Position numbers and translations under genes: made by a program | Notes under the pieces: model-generated | The model's input: the letters and a program-made list of their open reading frames with translations, nothing else | What the model was told of the DNA's origin: nothing | Databases searched by the model: none | Assembly: GCF_000418555.1 (NCBI RefSeq) | Contig: NZ_ATKM01000013.1 | Location: 62,001 to 126,000 of the forward strand | Reading direction: 5' to 3' | DNA: 64,000 bases | Source: Pseudomonas sp. P818 | GTDB taxonomy: Bacteria > Pseudomonadota > Gammaproteobacteria > Pseudomonadales > Pseudomonadaceae | Shown here: positions 15,111-24,471 of the stretch, one piece after another | Layout of the letters: every line of letters begins with the position of its first letter | How positions within the stretch are numbered: position 1 is the stretch's first letter

Positions 15111-15361
15111 TGAAGAAAGCAATCCAGCCGCGCAAGGCGCTGCCTGAGGCGCGCCGAGAGCTGATCAAGATCAGCGAGTTCCAGCGCCGCCGCTGGGGGC
15201 CGAACGGCACGCCGCCCTGCAGCCAGGCCATCCGCAACTACATCAAGAACGGCATCATCCCCGGAGAGCAGATCGGCAAATTGTGGTATGTGGACTGGAC
15301 TGCCTACCAGGCCGGAAACCGCAACGACCTGGTGGCGATGGTGCTAAAAGGAGCAGCCTGA
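15110..15361 (+). CDS. xis: Excisionase-like protein
   Basis: 83 aa. A winged-helix-type recognition region, CSQAIRNYIKNGIIPGEQIGKLWYVDW (residues 40-66), fits small phage excisionases that bind and bend att DNA and turn integrase toward excision. The gene is tightly coupled to int: its stop overlaps the int start by 1 bp. I chose ATG 15110 because it overlaps the stop of the preceding peptide. Confidence 0.8.
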   Translation: MKKAIQPRKALPEARRELIKISEFQRRRWGPNGTPPCSQAIRNYIKNGIIPGEQIGKLWYVDWTAYQAGNRNDLVAMVLKGAA

Positions 15362-16473
15362 TGTCCCCACGCCCGCGCAACAAGGCCAACAAGGGCCTGC
15401 CGCAGAACCTCTATCTGGACGCCAGGCGCGGTACCTACCGCTATCGTCGGCCAACGGATGGCGTGTGGTTCCCGTTCGGCAGCGACAGGGCCAAGGCAGT
15501 CGACGCCGCCAAGCAACTCAACCTCGAGTTCATGCGCGGCGCCGACCTCGTGCACAAGGTGCAAGGGGTAGCCTCTGATCTGTTCAGCGAGTTCCTCGAC
15601 ACCTACGAGCGCGACATTCTTCCCCCGCGCGAGCTGGCAAAGGGCACCCTGGATCTGTACGCGGTGCGCTTCCGCCAGTTCCGCCGCGCCTTCGAGGGGC
15701 TGGCGGTCGACCAGATCACCATCCGCATGGTCGCTGAGCTGCTCGACAGCCTCACCCCGCGCGCCGCCAACCAAGCCCGCGCCCTTCTGATCGACGTGTT
15801 CAACCACGCCGCATCGAAAGGCTTGTGCCCGGACAACCCGGCTGCCAGCACCATCGCCAAGATCGAGAAGAAGCAGCGCAAGCGCCACACCGTCGAAGGC
15901 GTGCGCGCCATCCGCGAGAAAGCGCCAGCCTGGCTGCAGAACGCGATCGACCTTGCGCTGATCACCGCACAGCGCCGTACCGATATCCTCAGCATGCGCT
16001 TCGACGACGTGCGCGACGGCTATCTGTACGTGGTGCAGCAGAAGACATCCAAGGCCAGCGACGCAGCGTGGATCCGCTTCAAGGTCACGCCACAACTGCA
16101 AGCCGTGCTGTCTCGCTGCCGCGACAACGTGCCTTCCCCTTTCCTGATCCACCGCCGCCCTGACCGCAAGCGACAGAAACAGGCCGAGCAGAAGGAGCAC
16201 TGGACGAAGATTGAGGAGCGGTACTTGACCAGGGCATTCAAGGAAGCGCGGGAGGCGGCTGGCTGCTACGCCAACTGGGCGGATGAGGAACAGCCAGGGT
16301 TCCACGAGATACGCGCCCTCTCCCTGCACCTGTACAAGAAGGCCGGGAAGGACGGTCAGAGAATCGCCGGCCATGCCAGCGAGGAGATGACGAAGAACTA
16401 CCAACGCGACCACGCCGACGTAGTGTGGTCGGACGCGATACCCGATCTGGATATCACCGACATCGCCGGGTAG
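15361..16473 (+). CDS. int: Tyrosine recombinase, phage integrase
   Basis: 370 aa. An N-terminal arm-binding region (residues 1-70, basic, YRYRRPTDG) and a core-binding SAM-like domain (70-165) precede the catalytic domain. Its active-site residues are all visible: Arg205 in AQRRTD, Lys228 in QQKTSK, His315 and Arg318 in FHEIR, His338 in AGHAS and nucleophile Tyr347 in KNYQRD. The gene lies beside a tRNA-Pro fragment, its presumed target. Excisionase sits directly upstream. It should be functional as far as sequence shows. Confidence 0.95.
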   Translation: MSPRPRNKANKGLPQNLYLDARRGTYRYRRPTDGVWFPFGSDRAKAVDAAKQLNLEFMRGADLVHKVQGVASDLFSEFLDTYERDILPPRELAKGTLDLYAVRFRQFRRAFEGLAVDQITIRMVAELLDSLTPRAANQARALLIDVFNHAASKGLCPDNPAASTIAKIEKKQRKRHTVEGVRAIREKAPAWLQNAIDLALITAQRRTDILSMRFDDVRDGYLYVVQQKTSKASDAAWIRFKVTPQLQAVLSRCRDNVPSPFLIHRRPDRKRQKQAEQKEHWTKIEERYLTRAFKEAREAAGCYANWADEEQPGFHEIRALSLHLYKKAGKDGQRIAGHASEEMTKNYQRDHADVVWSDAIPDLDITDIAG

Positions 16474-16515
16474 TTTTGCGCGCATTTTGCGCCGGTTTTG
16501 CGCGGGCCAAAAACA

Positions 16516-16548
16516 AAAACAGCCAGTGATTGCTCAACTGGCTGTTTT
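16516..16548. terminator. Bidirectional terminator between int and the tRNA-Pro fragment
   Basis: A 12-bp stem AAAACAGCCAGT/ACTGGCTGTTTT with a 9-nt loop. T-rich tracts follow on both sides, so it can end int on the plus strand and tRNA on the minus strand. Confidence 0.85.
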
Positions 16549-16561
16549 CATTGGAGTTTTT

Positions 16562-16610
16562 TGGTCGGGACGGAGTGATTCGAACACTCGACCCCTTGCA
16601 CCCCATGCAA
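16562..16610 (-). other. tRNA-Pro(GGG) 3' fragment, probable prophage attachment core
   Basis: The 49 bp match the 3' part of a proline tRNA, from anticodon stem (loop with GGG) through the T-arm to the acceptor strand and CCA. The 5' half (acceptor 5' strand and D-arm) is absent: the 40 bp toward the merR-like gene contain nothing like it. The next gene on the left is int. This is the normal place and extent of a phage att core in a tRNA, but the expected complete tRNA is not here; it may lie at the other prophage end. Confidence 0.8.
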
Positions 16611-16649
16611 TACATTAAGCTTTTGAATTAAGGCAACTTTTTCTTTGCC

Positions 16650-17006
16650 CTACTTCTTCAGAACGTGCAAAACATCTTCCAGTTCGGCAATCATCTGCTT
16701 GATCAGCTGACGATACTGGGTGGTGTCGTCCTTGGCTTCGTCACCAGAAAGGCGCTGACGCGCCCCGCCGATGGTGAAGCCCTGATCGTAAAGCAGCGCA
16801 CGAATCTGCCGGATCATCAGCACATCCTGACGCTGGTAGTAGCGACGGTTGCCCCGCCGCTTGACCGGATTGAGCTGTGGGAATTCCTGTTCCCAGTAAC
16901 GTAGAACGTGGGGTTTGACCGCGCAGAGTTCGCTGACCTCACCGATGGTGAAGTAGCGTTTGCCGGGAATTGCCGGTAGTTCGTCGTTATGACTTGGTTC
17001 CAGCAT
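16650..17006 (-). CDS. MerR-family transcriptional regulator downstream of ihfA
   Basis: 118 aa. The N-terminal winged helix has [28 protein letters not shown] and the MerR-typical NRRYY wing; a short helical C-terminus forms the dimer coiled coil. It lacks Cys metal-site residues, so it is not CueR- or ZntR-like. It overlaps the 3' end of ihfA by 20 bp and closes the infC-to-ihfA gene block, as in other Pseudomonas. Its targets are not known to me. Confidence 0.9.
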   Translation of the reverse strand: MLEPSHNDELPAIPGKRYFTIGEVSELCAVKPHVLRYWEQEFPQLNPVKRRGNRRYYQRQDVLMIRQIRALLYDQGFTIGGARQRLSGDEAKDDTTQYRQLIKQMIAELEDVLHVLKK

Positions 17007-17289
17007 AGGCCTCGACCCTGGCTTTCAATTTTTGCCCTGGACGAAAGGTGACCACACGGCGAGCCGTGATCGGAATCTCCTCTCCTGTTTTCGGGTTGCG
17101 GCCGGGTCGCTGGCGCTTGTCGCGCAAGTCGAAGTTACCGAACCCGGAAAGCTTGACCTGTTCGTTCAGCTCAAGAGCCTGGCGGATCTCTTCAAAAAAC
17201 AGCTCCACCAGTTCCTTGGCTTCCCTTTTGTTCAGGCCGAGCTCTTCATACAGACGTTCCGCCATTTCAGCTTTCGTCAGAGCCCCCAT
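16987..17289 (-). CDS. ihfA: Integration host factor alpha subunit
   Basis: 100 aa, normal length. The IHF/HU fold is clear: [26 protein letters not shown] helices, the beta-arm with [14 protein letters not shown] (DNA-intercalating Pro) and the C-terminal helix. It bends DNA as a heterodimer with IhfB and takes part in sigma54 transcription and phage recombination, including probably the neighbouring integrase. The start follows the pheT stop by 3 bp. Confidence 0.97.
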   Translation of the reverse strand: MGALTKAEMAERLYEELGLNKREAKELVELFFEEIRQALELNEQVKLSGFGNFDLRDKRQRPGRNPKTGEEIPITARRVVTFRPGQKLKARVEAYAGTKS

Positions 17290-17292
17290 ACG

Positions 17293-19671
17293 CTACTTCC
17301 TTAACGTGGCGTTGAACCTTTGTTCGAGGCAGGTGAGGATGTTTTGCGTAGTAGTACTCACCTCATCGTCATTAAGAGTGCGCGATGGATGTTGCCAGGT
17401 CAAGCCGACGGCAAGGCTTTTTCTATGCGGATCAATACCTTTACCGTGATAGACGTCAAATAGCTTGAGGTCTGTCAGCCATTCGCCTGCAGTTTCTCGG
17501 ATTGCCGACAACACAGCCTCGGCCGGTTGCTCGCGATCGAGCAGCAACGCCAGGTCACGACGCACCTCAGGGAAGCGCGACAGCTCACTGAACGCCGGCA
17601 TACGACCAGCGGCGACTTCGGCCAACACCAGCTCGAAGAGGAACACTGGCTGATCCAGCCCCAGGGTCTTGGCAAGCTCCGGGTGCAAGGCACCGATGAA
17701 ACCGACCAGTCGCCCTTCCCGCTCGATACGGGCAGTCTGACCAGGGTGCAGAGCGGGATGCTCGCCCGGCACGAAGCTGAAAGCATCAGCTGCGCCGGCA
17801 AAACCCAACAGCGCCTCTACATCGGCCTTCAGATCGTAGAAGTCGACGCTCTCGCGGCTGTTGGCCCAGCCTTCCGGCAGACGACTGCCACTGATCACGC
17901 CAGCGAGCATGGCCTCCTGCTGCAGGCCTTCTAACTGACCAACAAAACGCAAACCACTTTCGAACAGTCGCACGCGCGACTGCTGACGGTTGAGGTTGTG
18001 CTGCAGCGCCTTGACCAGACCCGGCCACAGCGACGAGCGCATCGCCGCCATGTCGGCAGAGATCGGATTGGCCAGCTGCAGAGGCTCGACACCCGGCGCG
18101 AACAGTTCGAACAGCTTGGGATCGATGAAGCTATAGGTGATCGCTTCCTGATAGCCGCGCGCCACCAGCAGGCGGCGCAGGGCCGGCAGTTCGGCACGTG
18201 CCTCAGCCTTGGCCTGCGGTGCCAGACGCGCCTGCGGGTAACGCACCGGCAGGCGATTGTAACCGTACAGGCGACCCAGCTCTTCGATCAGATCCACTTC
18301 CAGGCTGATATCGAAGCGGTGGCTCGGCACGCTGACCTGCCACTGGCCGGCGCCTTGGGCGATCACGCCCAGACCCAGCGCGCTGAGCAGACGCTCGACT
18401 TCGGTACCGTCCATGTCCATGCTCAGCATCTGACTGATGCGCTCGGCGCGCAGGGTGATCGGCGCCACGTTCGGCAGATCGGCCTCACTGACCGCTTCGA
18501 TGATCGGCCCAGCTTCACCGCCAACGATTTCCAACAGCAGCGCGGTAGCACGCTCCATGGCGCTGCGCGCCAGCTGCGAATCCACGCCACGCTCGAAACG
18601 GTGCGACGAGTCGGTGTGCAGGCCATAGGAGCGCGCCTTACCAGCCACGGCAATGTTGTCGAAGAAGGCGCTTTCCAGGAACAGATCGCGGGTCTTGTCG
18701 CTGACGCCGCTGTGCTCGCCGCCCATCACGCCGGCAATCGCCAGGGCGCGGCTGTGATCGGCGATCACCAGGGTGTCGGCGCGCAGGCTGACTTCCTGGC
18801 CATCGAGCAGCACCAGCTTCTCGCCCTCTTCGGCCATGCGCACGCGGACGCCGCCGTTGATCTCGGCGAGATCGAAGGCGTGCATGGGCTGGCCCAACTC
18901 GAGCATCACGTAGTTGGTAACGTCGACGGCCGCGTCGATGCTGCGAATGTCGGAACGGCGCAGGCGCTCGACCATCCACAACGGAGTCGGCCTGGACAGG
19001 TCGACGTTGCGGATGACGCGGCCCAGGTAGCGCGGGCAGGCCTTGGGCGCCAGCACTTCCACCGGGCGCACTTCGTCATGGATCGCTGCGACCGGAGCAA
19101 CCGATACCGCCGATACTGGAGCACCGTAGATGGCACCGACTTCACGGGCCAGACCCGCCAGCGACAGGCAGTCGCCTCGGTTGGGAGTCAGACCGATCTC
19201 GATGCTGGCATCGTCCAGGCCCAGGTAGGCGCGGATGTCCTGACCGACCGGGGCGTCCGCCGCCAGCTCCATCAGGCCGCTGTTGTCGTCGCTGATCTGC
19301 AGTTCGGAGGCCGAGCACAGCATGCCCTGGGACTCCACACCGCGCAGCTTGGCCTTCTTGATCTTGAAGTCGCCCGGCAGCTCGGCGCCGATCATGGCGA
19401 AGGGGACCTTGATGCCGGCGCGTGCATTCGGCGCACCGCAGACGACCTGGAAGCTCTCGCTACCATTGCTCACCTGACACACGCGCAGCTTGTCGGCATC
19501 CGGGTGCTGCTCGGCGCTGAGGATCTCGCCGACCACCACGCCGCTGAAAGCGCCAGCCACCGGAATCACGGCGTCCACTTCCAGGCCGACCATCGACAGG
19601 CGGGCCACCAGCTCGTCGCGCGAGACGTCCGGGTTCACCCAGCTGCGCAGCCACTGTTCACTGAATTTCAT
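17293..19671 (-). CDS. pheT: Phenylalanyl-tRNA synthetase beta subunit
   Basis: 792 aa, full length. It has an N-terminal tRNA-binding (EMAP-like) domain (about 40-150, with CQVSNGSESFQVVCGAPNA), B3/B4 editing domain, B5 domain and the C-terminal anticodon-binding FDX-ACB domain (LKLFDVYHGKGIDPHRKSLAVGL). It forms the alpha2-beta2 enzyme with PheS. AGGAGAACAGACAAC precedes the start. Transcribed with pheS 44 bp upstream and ihfA downstream. Confidence 0.98.
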   Translation of the reverse strand: MKFSEQWLRSWVNPDVSRDELVARLSMVGLEVDAVIPVAGAFSGVVVGEILSAEQHPDADKLRVCQVSNGSESFQVVCGAPNARAGIKVPFAMIGAELPGDFKIKKAKLRGVESQGMLCSASELQISDDNSGLMELAADAPVGQDIRAYLGLDDASIEIGLTPNRGDCLSLAGLAREVGAIYGAPVSAVSVAPVAAIHDEVRPVEVLAPKACPRYLGRVIRNVDLSRPTPLWMVERLRRSDIRSIDAAVDVTNYVMLELGQPMHAFDLAEINGGVRVRMAEEGEKLVLLDGQEVSLRADTLVIADHSRALAIAGVMGGEHSGVSDKTRDLFLESAFFDNIAVAGKARSYGLHTDSSHRFERGVDSQLARSAMERATALLLEIVGGEAGPIIEAVSEADLPNVAPITLRAERISQMLSMDMDGTEVERLLSALGLGVIAQGAGQWQVSVPSHRFDISLEVDLIEELGRLYGYNRLPVRYPQARLAPQAKAEARAELPALRRLLVARGYQEAITYSFIDPKLFELFAPGVEPLQLANPISADMAAMRSSLWPGLVKALQHNLNRQQSRVRLFESGLRFVGQLEGLQQEAMLAGVISGSRLPEGWANSRESVDFYDLKADVEALLGFAGAADAFSFVPGEHPALHPGQTARIEREGRLVGFIGALHPELAKTLGLDQPVFLFELVLAEVAAGRMPAFSELSRFPEVRRDLALLLDREQPAEAVLSAIRETAGEWLTDLKLFDVYHGKGIDPHRKSLAVGLTWQHPSRTLNDDEVSTTTQNILTCLEQRFNATLRK

Positions 19672-19715
19672 GTTGTCTGTTCTCCTTAAACGAATTCGAT
19701 CACGAGGGGCGGCTG

Positions 19716-20732
<1,017 letters not shown>

Positions 20733-20750
20733 TTACAGACTCCAGATACG

Positions 20751-20815
20751 AAATAGGGGAAGAGCTGTTAAGGCTCTTCCCCTATCTTTGACGTTGCCAC
20801 CGGGCGAACCCGGTG
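20751..20815 (-). promoter_or_regulatory. Tandem hairpins between rplT and pheS (attenuator/terminator candidate)
   Basis: Read on the minus strand, a hairpin CACCGGG-TTCG-CCCGGTG with a UUCG loop (20815-20798) is followed by a 13-bp perfect stem ATAGGGGAAGAGC/GCTCTTCCCCTAT (20782-20751) and a short TTTCGT tract. The second one is a weak terminator that could partly stop or process the rplT transcript before pheS. No Phe-rich leader peptide is visible, unlike E. coli pheM. Confidence 0.6.
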
Positions 20816-20828
20816 ATTGTCGGGGGAC

Positions 20829-21185
20829 TTAAGCCAGAACGGCCTTAGCTTTCTCGACAATCGCAGCAAACGCCGCTTTTTCGTTCACTGCCAGATCGGC
20901 CAGAACCTTGCGGTCGATTTCGATCGACGCTTTCTTCAGGCCAGCGATCAGACGGCTGTAGGACAGACCGTTGACGCGAGCACCAGCGTTGATACGAGCG
21001 ATCCACAGTGCGCGGAACTGACGCTTGCGCTGACGGCGGTCACGGTAGGCGTATTGGCCAGCCTTGATTACCGCTTGCTTGGCAACGCGGAACACGCGCG
21101 AACGTGCACCATAGTAGCCCTTGGCGAGCTTCAGGATTTTTTTGTGACGAGCACGAGCGATAACGCCACGCTTAACACGAGCCAT
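20829..21185 (-). CDS. rplT: 50S ribosomal protein L20
   Basis: 118 aa, standard length. The basic N-terminus ([19 protein letters not shown]) and [25 protein letters not shown] are diagnostic. It binds 23S rRNA early in 50S assembly and in enterobacteria also represses its own operon. It lies 29 bp behind rpmI. Confidence 0.98.
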   Translation of the reverse strand: MARVKRGVIARARHKKILKLAKGYYGARSRVFRVAKQAVIKAGQYAYRDRRQRKRQFRALWIARINAGARVNGLSYSRLIAGLKKASIEIDRKVLADLAVNEKAAFAAIVEKAKAVLA

Positions 21186-21214
21186 GAGTAATTACCTCTA
21201 GATATCTTGACCGA

Positions 21215-21409
21215 TTAACGAACGCGCAGCATGCGCTCGACTTTTGCGACGTCCGACGGACCGATCAGCGAGCTGCCACGCAGCTGGCGCTTACGCTTGG
21301 TGGACATCTTGGTCAGGATGTGGCTCTTGAAAGCGTGCTTGTGCTTGTAACCCGAAGCAGTCTTCAGGAAGCGCTTTGCAGCGCCGCTCTTGGTTTTCAT
21401 TTTTGGCAT
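21215..21409 (-). CDS. rpmI: 50S ribosomal protein L35
   Basis: 64 aa, standard length. [20 protein letters not shown] and the [22 protein letters not shown] segment are diagnostic. Between infC and rplT as in nearly all bacteria. Confidence 0.98.
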   Translation of the reverse strand: MPKMKTKSGAAKRFLKTASGYKHKHAFKSHILTKMSTKRKRQLRGSSLIGPSDVAKVERMLRVR

Positions 21410-21469
21410 GTTTAGTACTCCGCATTCATTAACAACTGATAACCATCAGGCCTGCCAGTGCCCGGGAGG

Positions 21470-22015
21470 TTATTTACGCTTCTTGGGAGCGATGACCATC
21501 ATCAGCTGGCGTCCTTCCAGCTTAGGATGCTGTTCTACGGTGCCGAGTTCGGCGAGGTCGGCTTCGACCCGCTTAAGCAGCTCCATACCCAGCTCCTGGT
21601 GGGCCATCTCACGGCCGCGGAATCGAAGCGATACCTTGGCCTTGTCCCCATCTTCAAGGAAACGTACCAGGTTGCGTAGTTTTACCTGGTAATCCCCTTC
21701 TTCCGTCCCTGGACGAAACTTGATCTCTTTGATCTGCTGCTGGTGCTGGTTCTTCTTGGCAATAGCAGCCTGCTTTTTCTTCTCGAACAGGTGCTTGCCG
21801 TAGTCCATGATGCGGCAAACCGGTGGCACCGCGTCTGCGGAAATCTCCACCAGATCCAGCTTGGCTTCCTCGGCAGCGTTCAACGCTTCATCAATGGAAA
21901 CCACACCAATCTGCTGGCCGTCCGCGCCAATCAGACGAACCTCACGCGCAGTGATGTTCTCGTTGATCGGCGCCTTGGGGGCGGCTCGCTTGTCCTGTCT
22001 CATATCACGCTTAAT
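21470..22015 (-). CDS. infC: Translation initiation factor IF-3, AUU start
   Basis: 181 aa if it starts at the ATT at 22015-22013, reading (M)[19 protein letters not shown]. An internal ATG at 22003 would give 177 aa. GGAGTAA, formed by the end and stop of thrS, lies 8 nt before the ATT and fits that start, whereas the ATG is farther off. AUU initiation is the conserved, self-limiting start of infC, since IF-3 itself discriminates against it. N- and C-terminal IF-3 domains are complete ([40 protein letters not shown]). Coupled to thrS. Confidence 0.95.
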   Translation of the reverse strand: MKRDMRQDKRAAPKAPINENITAREVRLIGADGQQIGVVSIDEALNAAEEAKLDLVEISADAVPPVCRIMDYGKHLFEKKKQAAIAKKNQHQQQIKEIKFRPGTEEGDYQVKLRNLVRFLEDGDKAKVSLRFRGREMAHQELGMELLKRVEADLAELGTVEQHPKLEGRQLMMVIAPKKRK

Positions 22016-22020
22016 AGTTC

Positions 22021-23943
22021 TTACTCCAAATCTTGGCGACCACGCCGGGAAACCGCTTGCTGCAACTGCGCGGCGAACTGCTCGAGAGGCATTGACCCCA
22101 GGTCGACGCCTTCGCGGGTGCGCACAGCAACGGATCGTGTCTCGACTTCCCGATCTCCAATAACCAAGAGATAGGGAACCTTGAGCAAGGTATGCTCGCG
22201 GATTTTAAAGCCGATCTTTTCGTTTCTCAAGTCAACCTTGGCACGAAAACCGCTTTGATTGAGAGTTTTCTCCGCTTCGCGGGCAAAATCGGCCTGCTTG
22301 TCGGTGATATTCATGATCACCGCCTGGGTCGGCGCGAGCCAGGCCGGGAAGGAACCGGCGTAGTGCTCGATCAGCATACCGATGAAACGCTCGAACGAAC
22401 CGAGAATCGCGCGGTGCAGCATGACCGGGCGCTTGCGGTTGTTGTCTTCGGCAATATAGCTGGCGTCCAGACGCTCCGGCAGGTTCGGATCGTACTGCAG
22501 CGTACCGCACTGCCAGTTGCGACCCAGGCAGTCACGCAGGGTAAATTCGATCTTCGGACCGTAGAAGGCGCCCTCGCCCGGCTGATATTCCCAGGCCAGG
22601 CCGGACTCGTTCAGCGCATCGGCCAGCGCACCTTCGGCGCGATCCCACAGCTCTTCGGAACCCACGCGCTTGGCCGGACGAGTCGAAAGCTTCATGGCGA
22701 TATCGGTGAAACCGAAGTCGGCATAGACCTGCAGGGTCAGCTTGATGAAATCGGCCGCTTCCTTCTTCACCTGATCTTCGGTGCAGAAGATGTGCGCATC
22801 GTCCTGGACGAAGCCGCGCACGCGCATGATGCCGTGCAGCGCACCGGACGGCTCGTTGCGGTGGCAGGCACCGAACTCGGCCAGACGCAGCGGCAGGTCG
22901 CGGTAGGATTTCAGACCCTGGTTGAAGATCTGCACGTGGCACGGGCAGTTCATCGGCTTGACCGCGTAATCGCGATTTTCCGAAGCCGTGGTGAACATGT
23001 TCTCGGCATAGTTGGACCAGTGGCCGGAGCGCTCCCAGAGAATGCGATCGACCACCTGCGGCGTGCGCACTTCCACGTAGCCATTCTCACGCTGCACCTG
23101 GCGCATGTATTGCTCCAGCACCTGGTAGACGGTCCAGCCATTGGGATGCCAGAACACCATGCCCGGCGCTTCTTCCTGCAGATGGAACAGGTCGAGCTGC
23201 TTGCCGATGCGACGGTGATCGCGCTTCTCGGCCTCTTCGATGCGCTGGATATAGGCAGCCAGCTGCTTCTTGTCCGCCCAGGCAGTGCCATAGACACGCT
23301 GCAGCTGCTCGTTCTTCGAGTCGCCGCGCCAGTAGGCACCGGAAATGCGGGTCAGCTTGAAGGCCTTGAGGAAGCGGGTATTGGGTACGTGCGGACCGCG
23401 ACACATGTCGACGTACTCTTCATGGAAGTACAGGCCCATGGCCTTTTCGTCCGGCATGTCGTCGATCAGACGCAGCTTGTATTCCTCGCCGCGCGACTTG
23501 AACAGCTCGATGACCTCGGCACGCGGCGTCATCCTCTTGATGACGTCGTAGTCCTTGTCGATCAGTTCGGCCATGCGCTTCTCGATGGCCGCCATGTCTT
23601 CCGGGGTGAAGGGGCGGTCGATGGCGATGTCGTAATAGAAGCCCTCATCGATGACCGGACCGATCACCATCTTGGCATTCGGATACAGCTGCTTGACTGC
23701 ATGCCCAACCAGGTGAGCACAGGAGTGGCGGATGATTTCCAGCCCCTCTTCGTCCTTCGGCGTGATGATCTGCAGGGTGGCGTCGGCATCGATAATGTCG
23801 CAGGCATCGACCTGCTTGCCGTTTACCTTGCCAGCCAGGGTGGCCTTGGCCAGACCTGCACCAATGGATTGAGCGACCTCCAGCACGGATACCGGATGAT
23901 CGAACGAACGTTGACTGCCGTCGGGAAGAGTAATGATGGGCAT
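22021..23943 (-). CDS. thrS: Threonyl-tRNA synthetase
   Basis: 640 aa, standard length. TGS domain (1-62, [20 protein letters not shown]), the editing domain with [14 protein letters not shown] (73HxxxH-type) and its partner CRGPHV, the class II core ([37 protein letters not shown]) and the anticodon domain. The frame is open upstream, but ATG 23943 gives the family start and has AGGAGG at 7 nt. First gene of the thrS-infC-rpmI-rplT block. Confidence 0.98.
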   Translation of the reverse strand: MPIITLPDGSQRSFDHPVSVLEVAQSIGAGLAKATLAGKVNGKQVDACDIIDADATLQIITPKDEEGLEIIRHSCAHLVGHAVKQLYPNAKMVIGPVIDEGFYYDIAIDRPFTPEDMAAIEKRMAELIDKDYDVIKRMTPRAEVIELFKSRGEEYKLRLIDDMPDEKAMGLYFHEEYVDMCRGPHVPNTRFLKAFKLTRISGAYWRGDSKNEQLQRVYGTAWADKKQLAAYIQRIEEAEKRDHRRIGKQLDLFHLQEEAPGMVFWHPNGWTVYQVLEQYMRQVQRENGYVEVRTPQVVDRILWERSGHWSNYAENMFTTASENRDYAVKPMNCPCHVQIFNQGLKSYRDLPLRLAEFGACHRNEPSGALHGIMRVRGFVQDDAHIFCTEDQVKKEAADFIKLTLQVYADFGFTDIAMKLSTRPAKRVGSEELWDRAEGALADALNESGLAWEYQPGEGAFYGPKIEFTLRDCLGRNWQCGTLQYDPNLPERLDASYIAEDNNRKRPVMLHRAILGSFERFIGMLIEHYAGSFPAWLAPTQAVIMNITDKQADFAREAEKTLNQSGFRAKVDLRNEKIGFKIREHTLLKVPYLLVIGDREVETRSVAVRTREGVDLGSMPLEQFAAQLQQAVSRRGRQDLE

Positions 23944-24173
23944 GGCGCCTCCTCTCCTAGTGGTGACCCCTACCAAAGGTCACGTGGGTTGGGATGAGCC
24001 AGGAAGCGATTCAGCGGTATACCCACCTAACAATGGCAGGAGCCCGAAGGCCAACCAGACCGAACCAGAGTCACTGGAAGTAAAGAGCGGGGATACTTTC
24101 AGAAAGCCTGAGTTCTGACAAGCTGCCGCTTGAAACAAACACGTAAAAGCCTGCTCGAAAAACTCGAGCAATA

Positions 24174-24202
24174 AAAAAGGGGTCGCTTAGCGACCCCTTT
24201 TT
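24174..24202 (-). terminator. Terminator behind tRNA-Val
   Basis: Stem AAAAGGGGTCGC/GCGACCCCTTTT with a TTAG/CTAA loop and a T run on the minus strand, just below the tRNA 3' end. Confidence 0.85.
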
Positions 24203-24209
24203 ATCGATT

Positions 24210-24286
24210 TGGTAGGCACAATTGGACTCGAACCAACGACCCCCACCATGTCAAGGTGGTGCTCTAACCAACTGAGCTATGTGCCT
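24210..24286 (-). tRNA. tRNA-Val (anticodon GAC)
   Basis: 77 nt including encoded CCA. The cloverleaf folds: acceptor AGGCACA/TGTGCCT, D-arm GCTCAGTTGGTTAGAGC, anticodon stem CCACC/GGTGG around TTGACAT, and T-arm with GGTTCGAGTCC. The terminator at 24174 follows. Confidence 0.97.
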
Positions 24287-24471
24287 TCGATGGGTGCGCA
24301 TTCTACGCAGATCTTTTTGGCCGTCAACAGGTTTTTTTCGCTAACTCACTGAAATAGGCCAATTTTTTATTCGAAGCAGGAACGTTGAATATTTTGCACG
24401 GACACTAGCCGGGCATTTTCAACTCAGGTAGCATCGCCTCATTCGTAAAAAATAAAGAACAGAGGTTCAAG

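Larger units (their letters stand above)
1..16610. mobile_element. Partial lambda-like prophage (immunity, recombination and integration end)
   Basis: The stretch carries a divergent cro/cI pair, a Bet-type annealing protein, a YqaJ/lambda-type exonuclease, many small overlapping genes, an excisionase and a tyrosine integrase that ends about 90 bp from a tRNA-Pro fragment. The order cro, cI, accessory gene, second operator, recombination genes, xis, int mirrors lambda read backwards from cro. Replication, lysis and structural genes are not seen and would lie left of position 1. Almost every gene from 2,660 to 16,473 is on the plus strand with 1-8 bp overlaps or short gaps, so one long early transcript is likely. 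Whether the whole prophage is intact cannot be judged from this window. Confidence 0.93.

Noticed and set aside
16611..16649. Remnant of the tRNA-Pro 5' half next to the merR-like gene
   Set aside because: I compared both strands with the expected D-arm and acceptor bases and found no match; the 39 bp are AT-rich spacer.
17998..19689. Long plus-strand open frame antisense to pheT
   Set aside because: It is a shadow of the GC-rich pheT codons; pheT is full length with all domains, and the antisense product has no recognisable domain and unnatural composition.
22192..23997. Long plus-strand frame antisense to thrS
   Set aside because: Same shadow effect; thrS is complete and conserved and the antisense translation shows no family.
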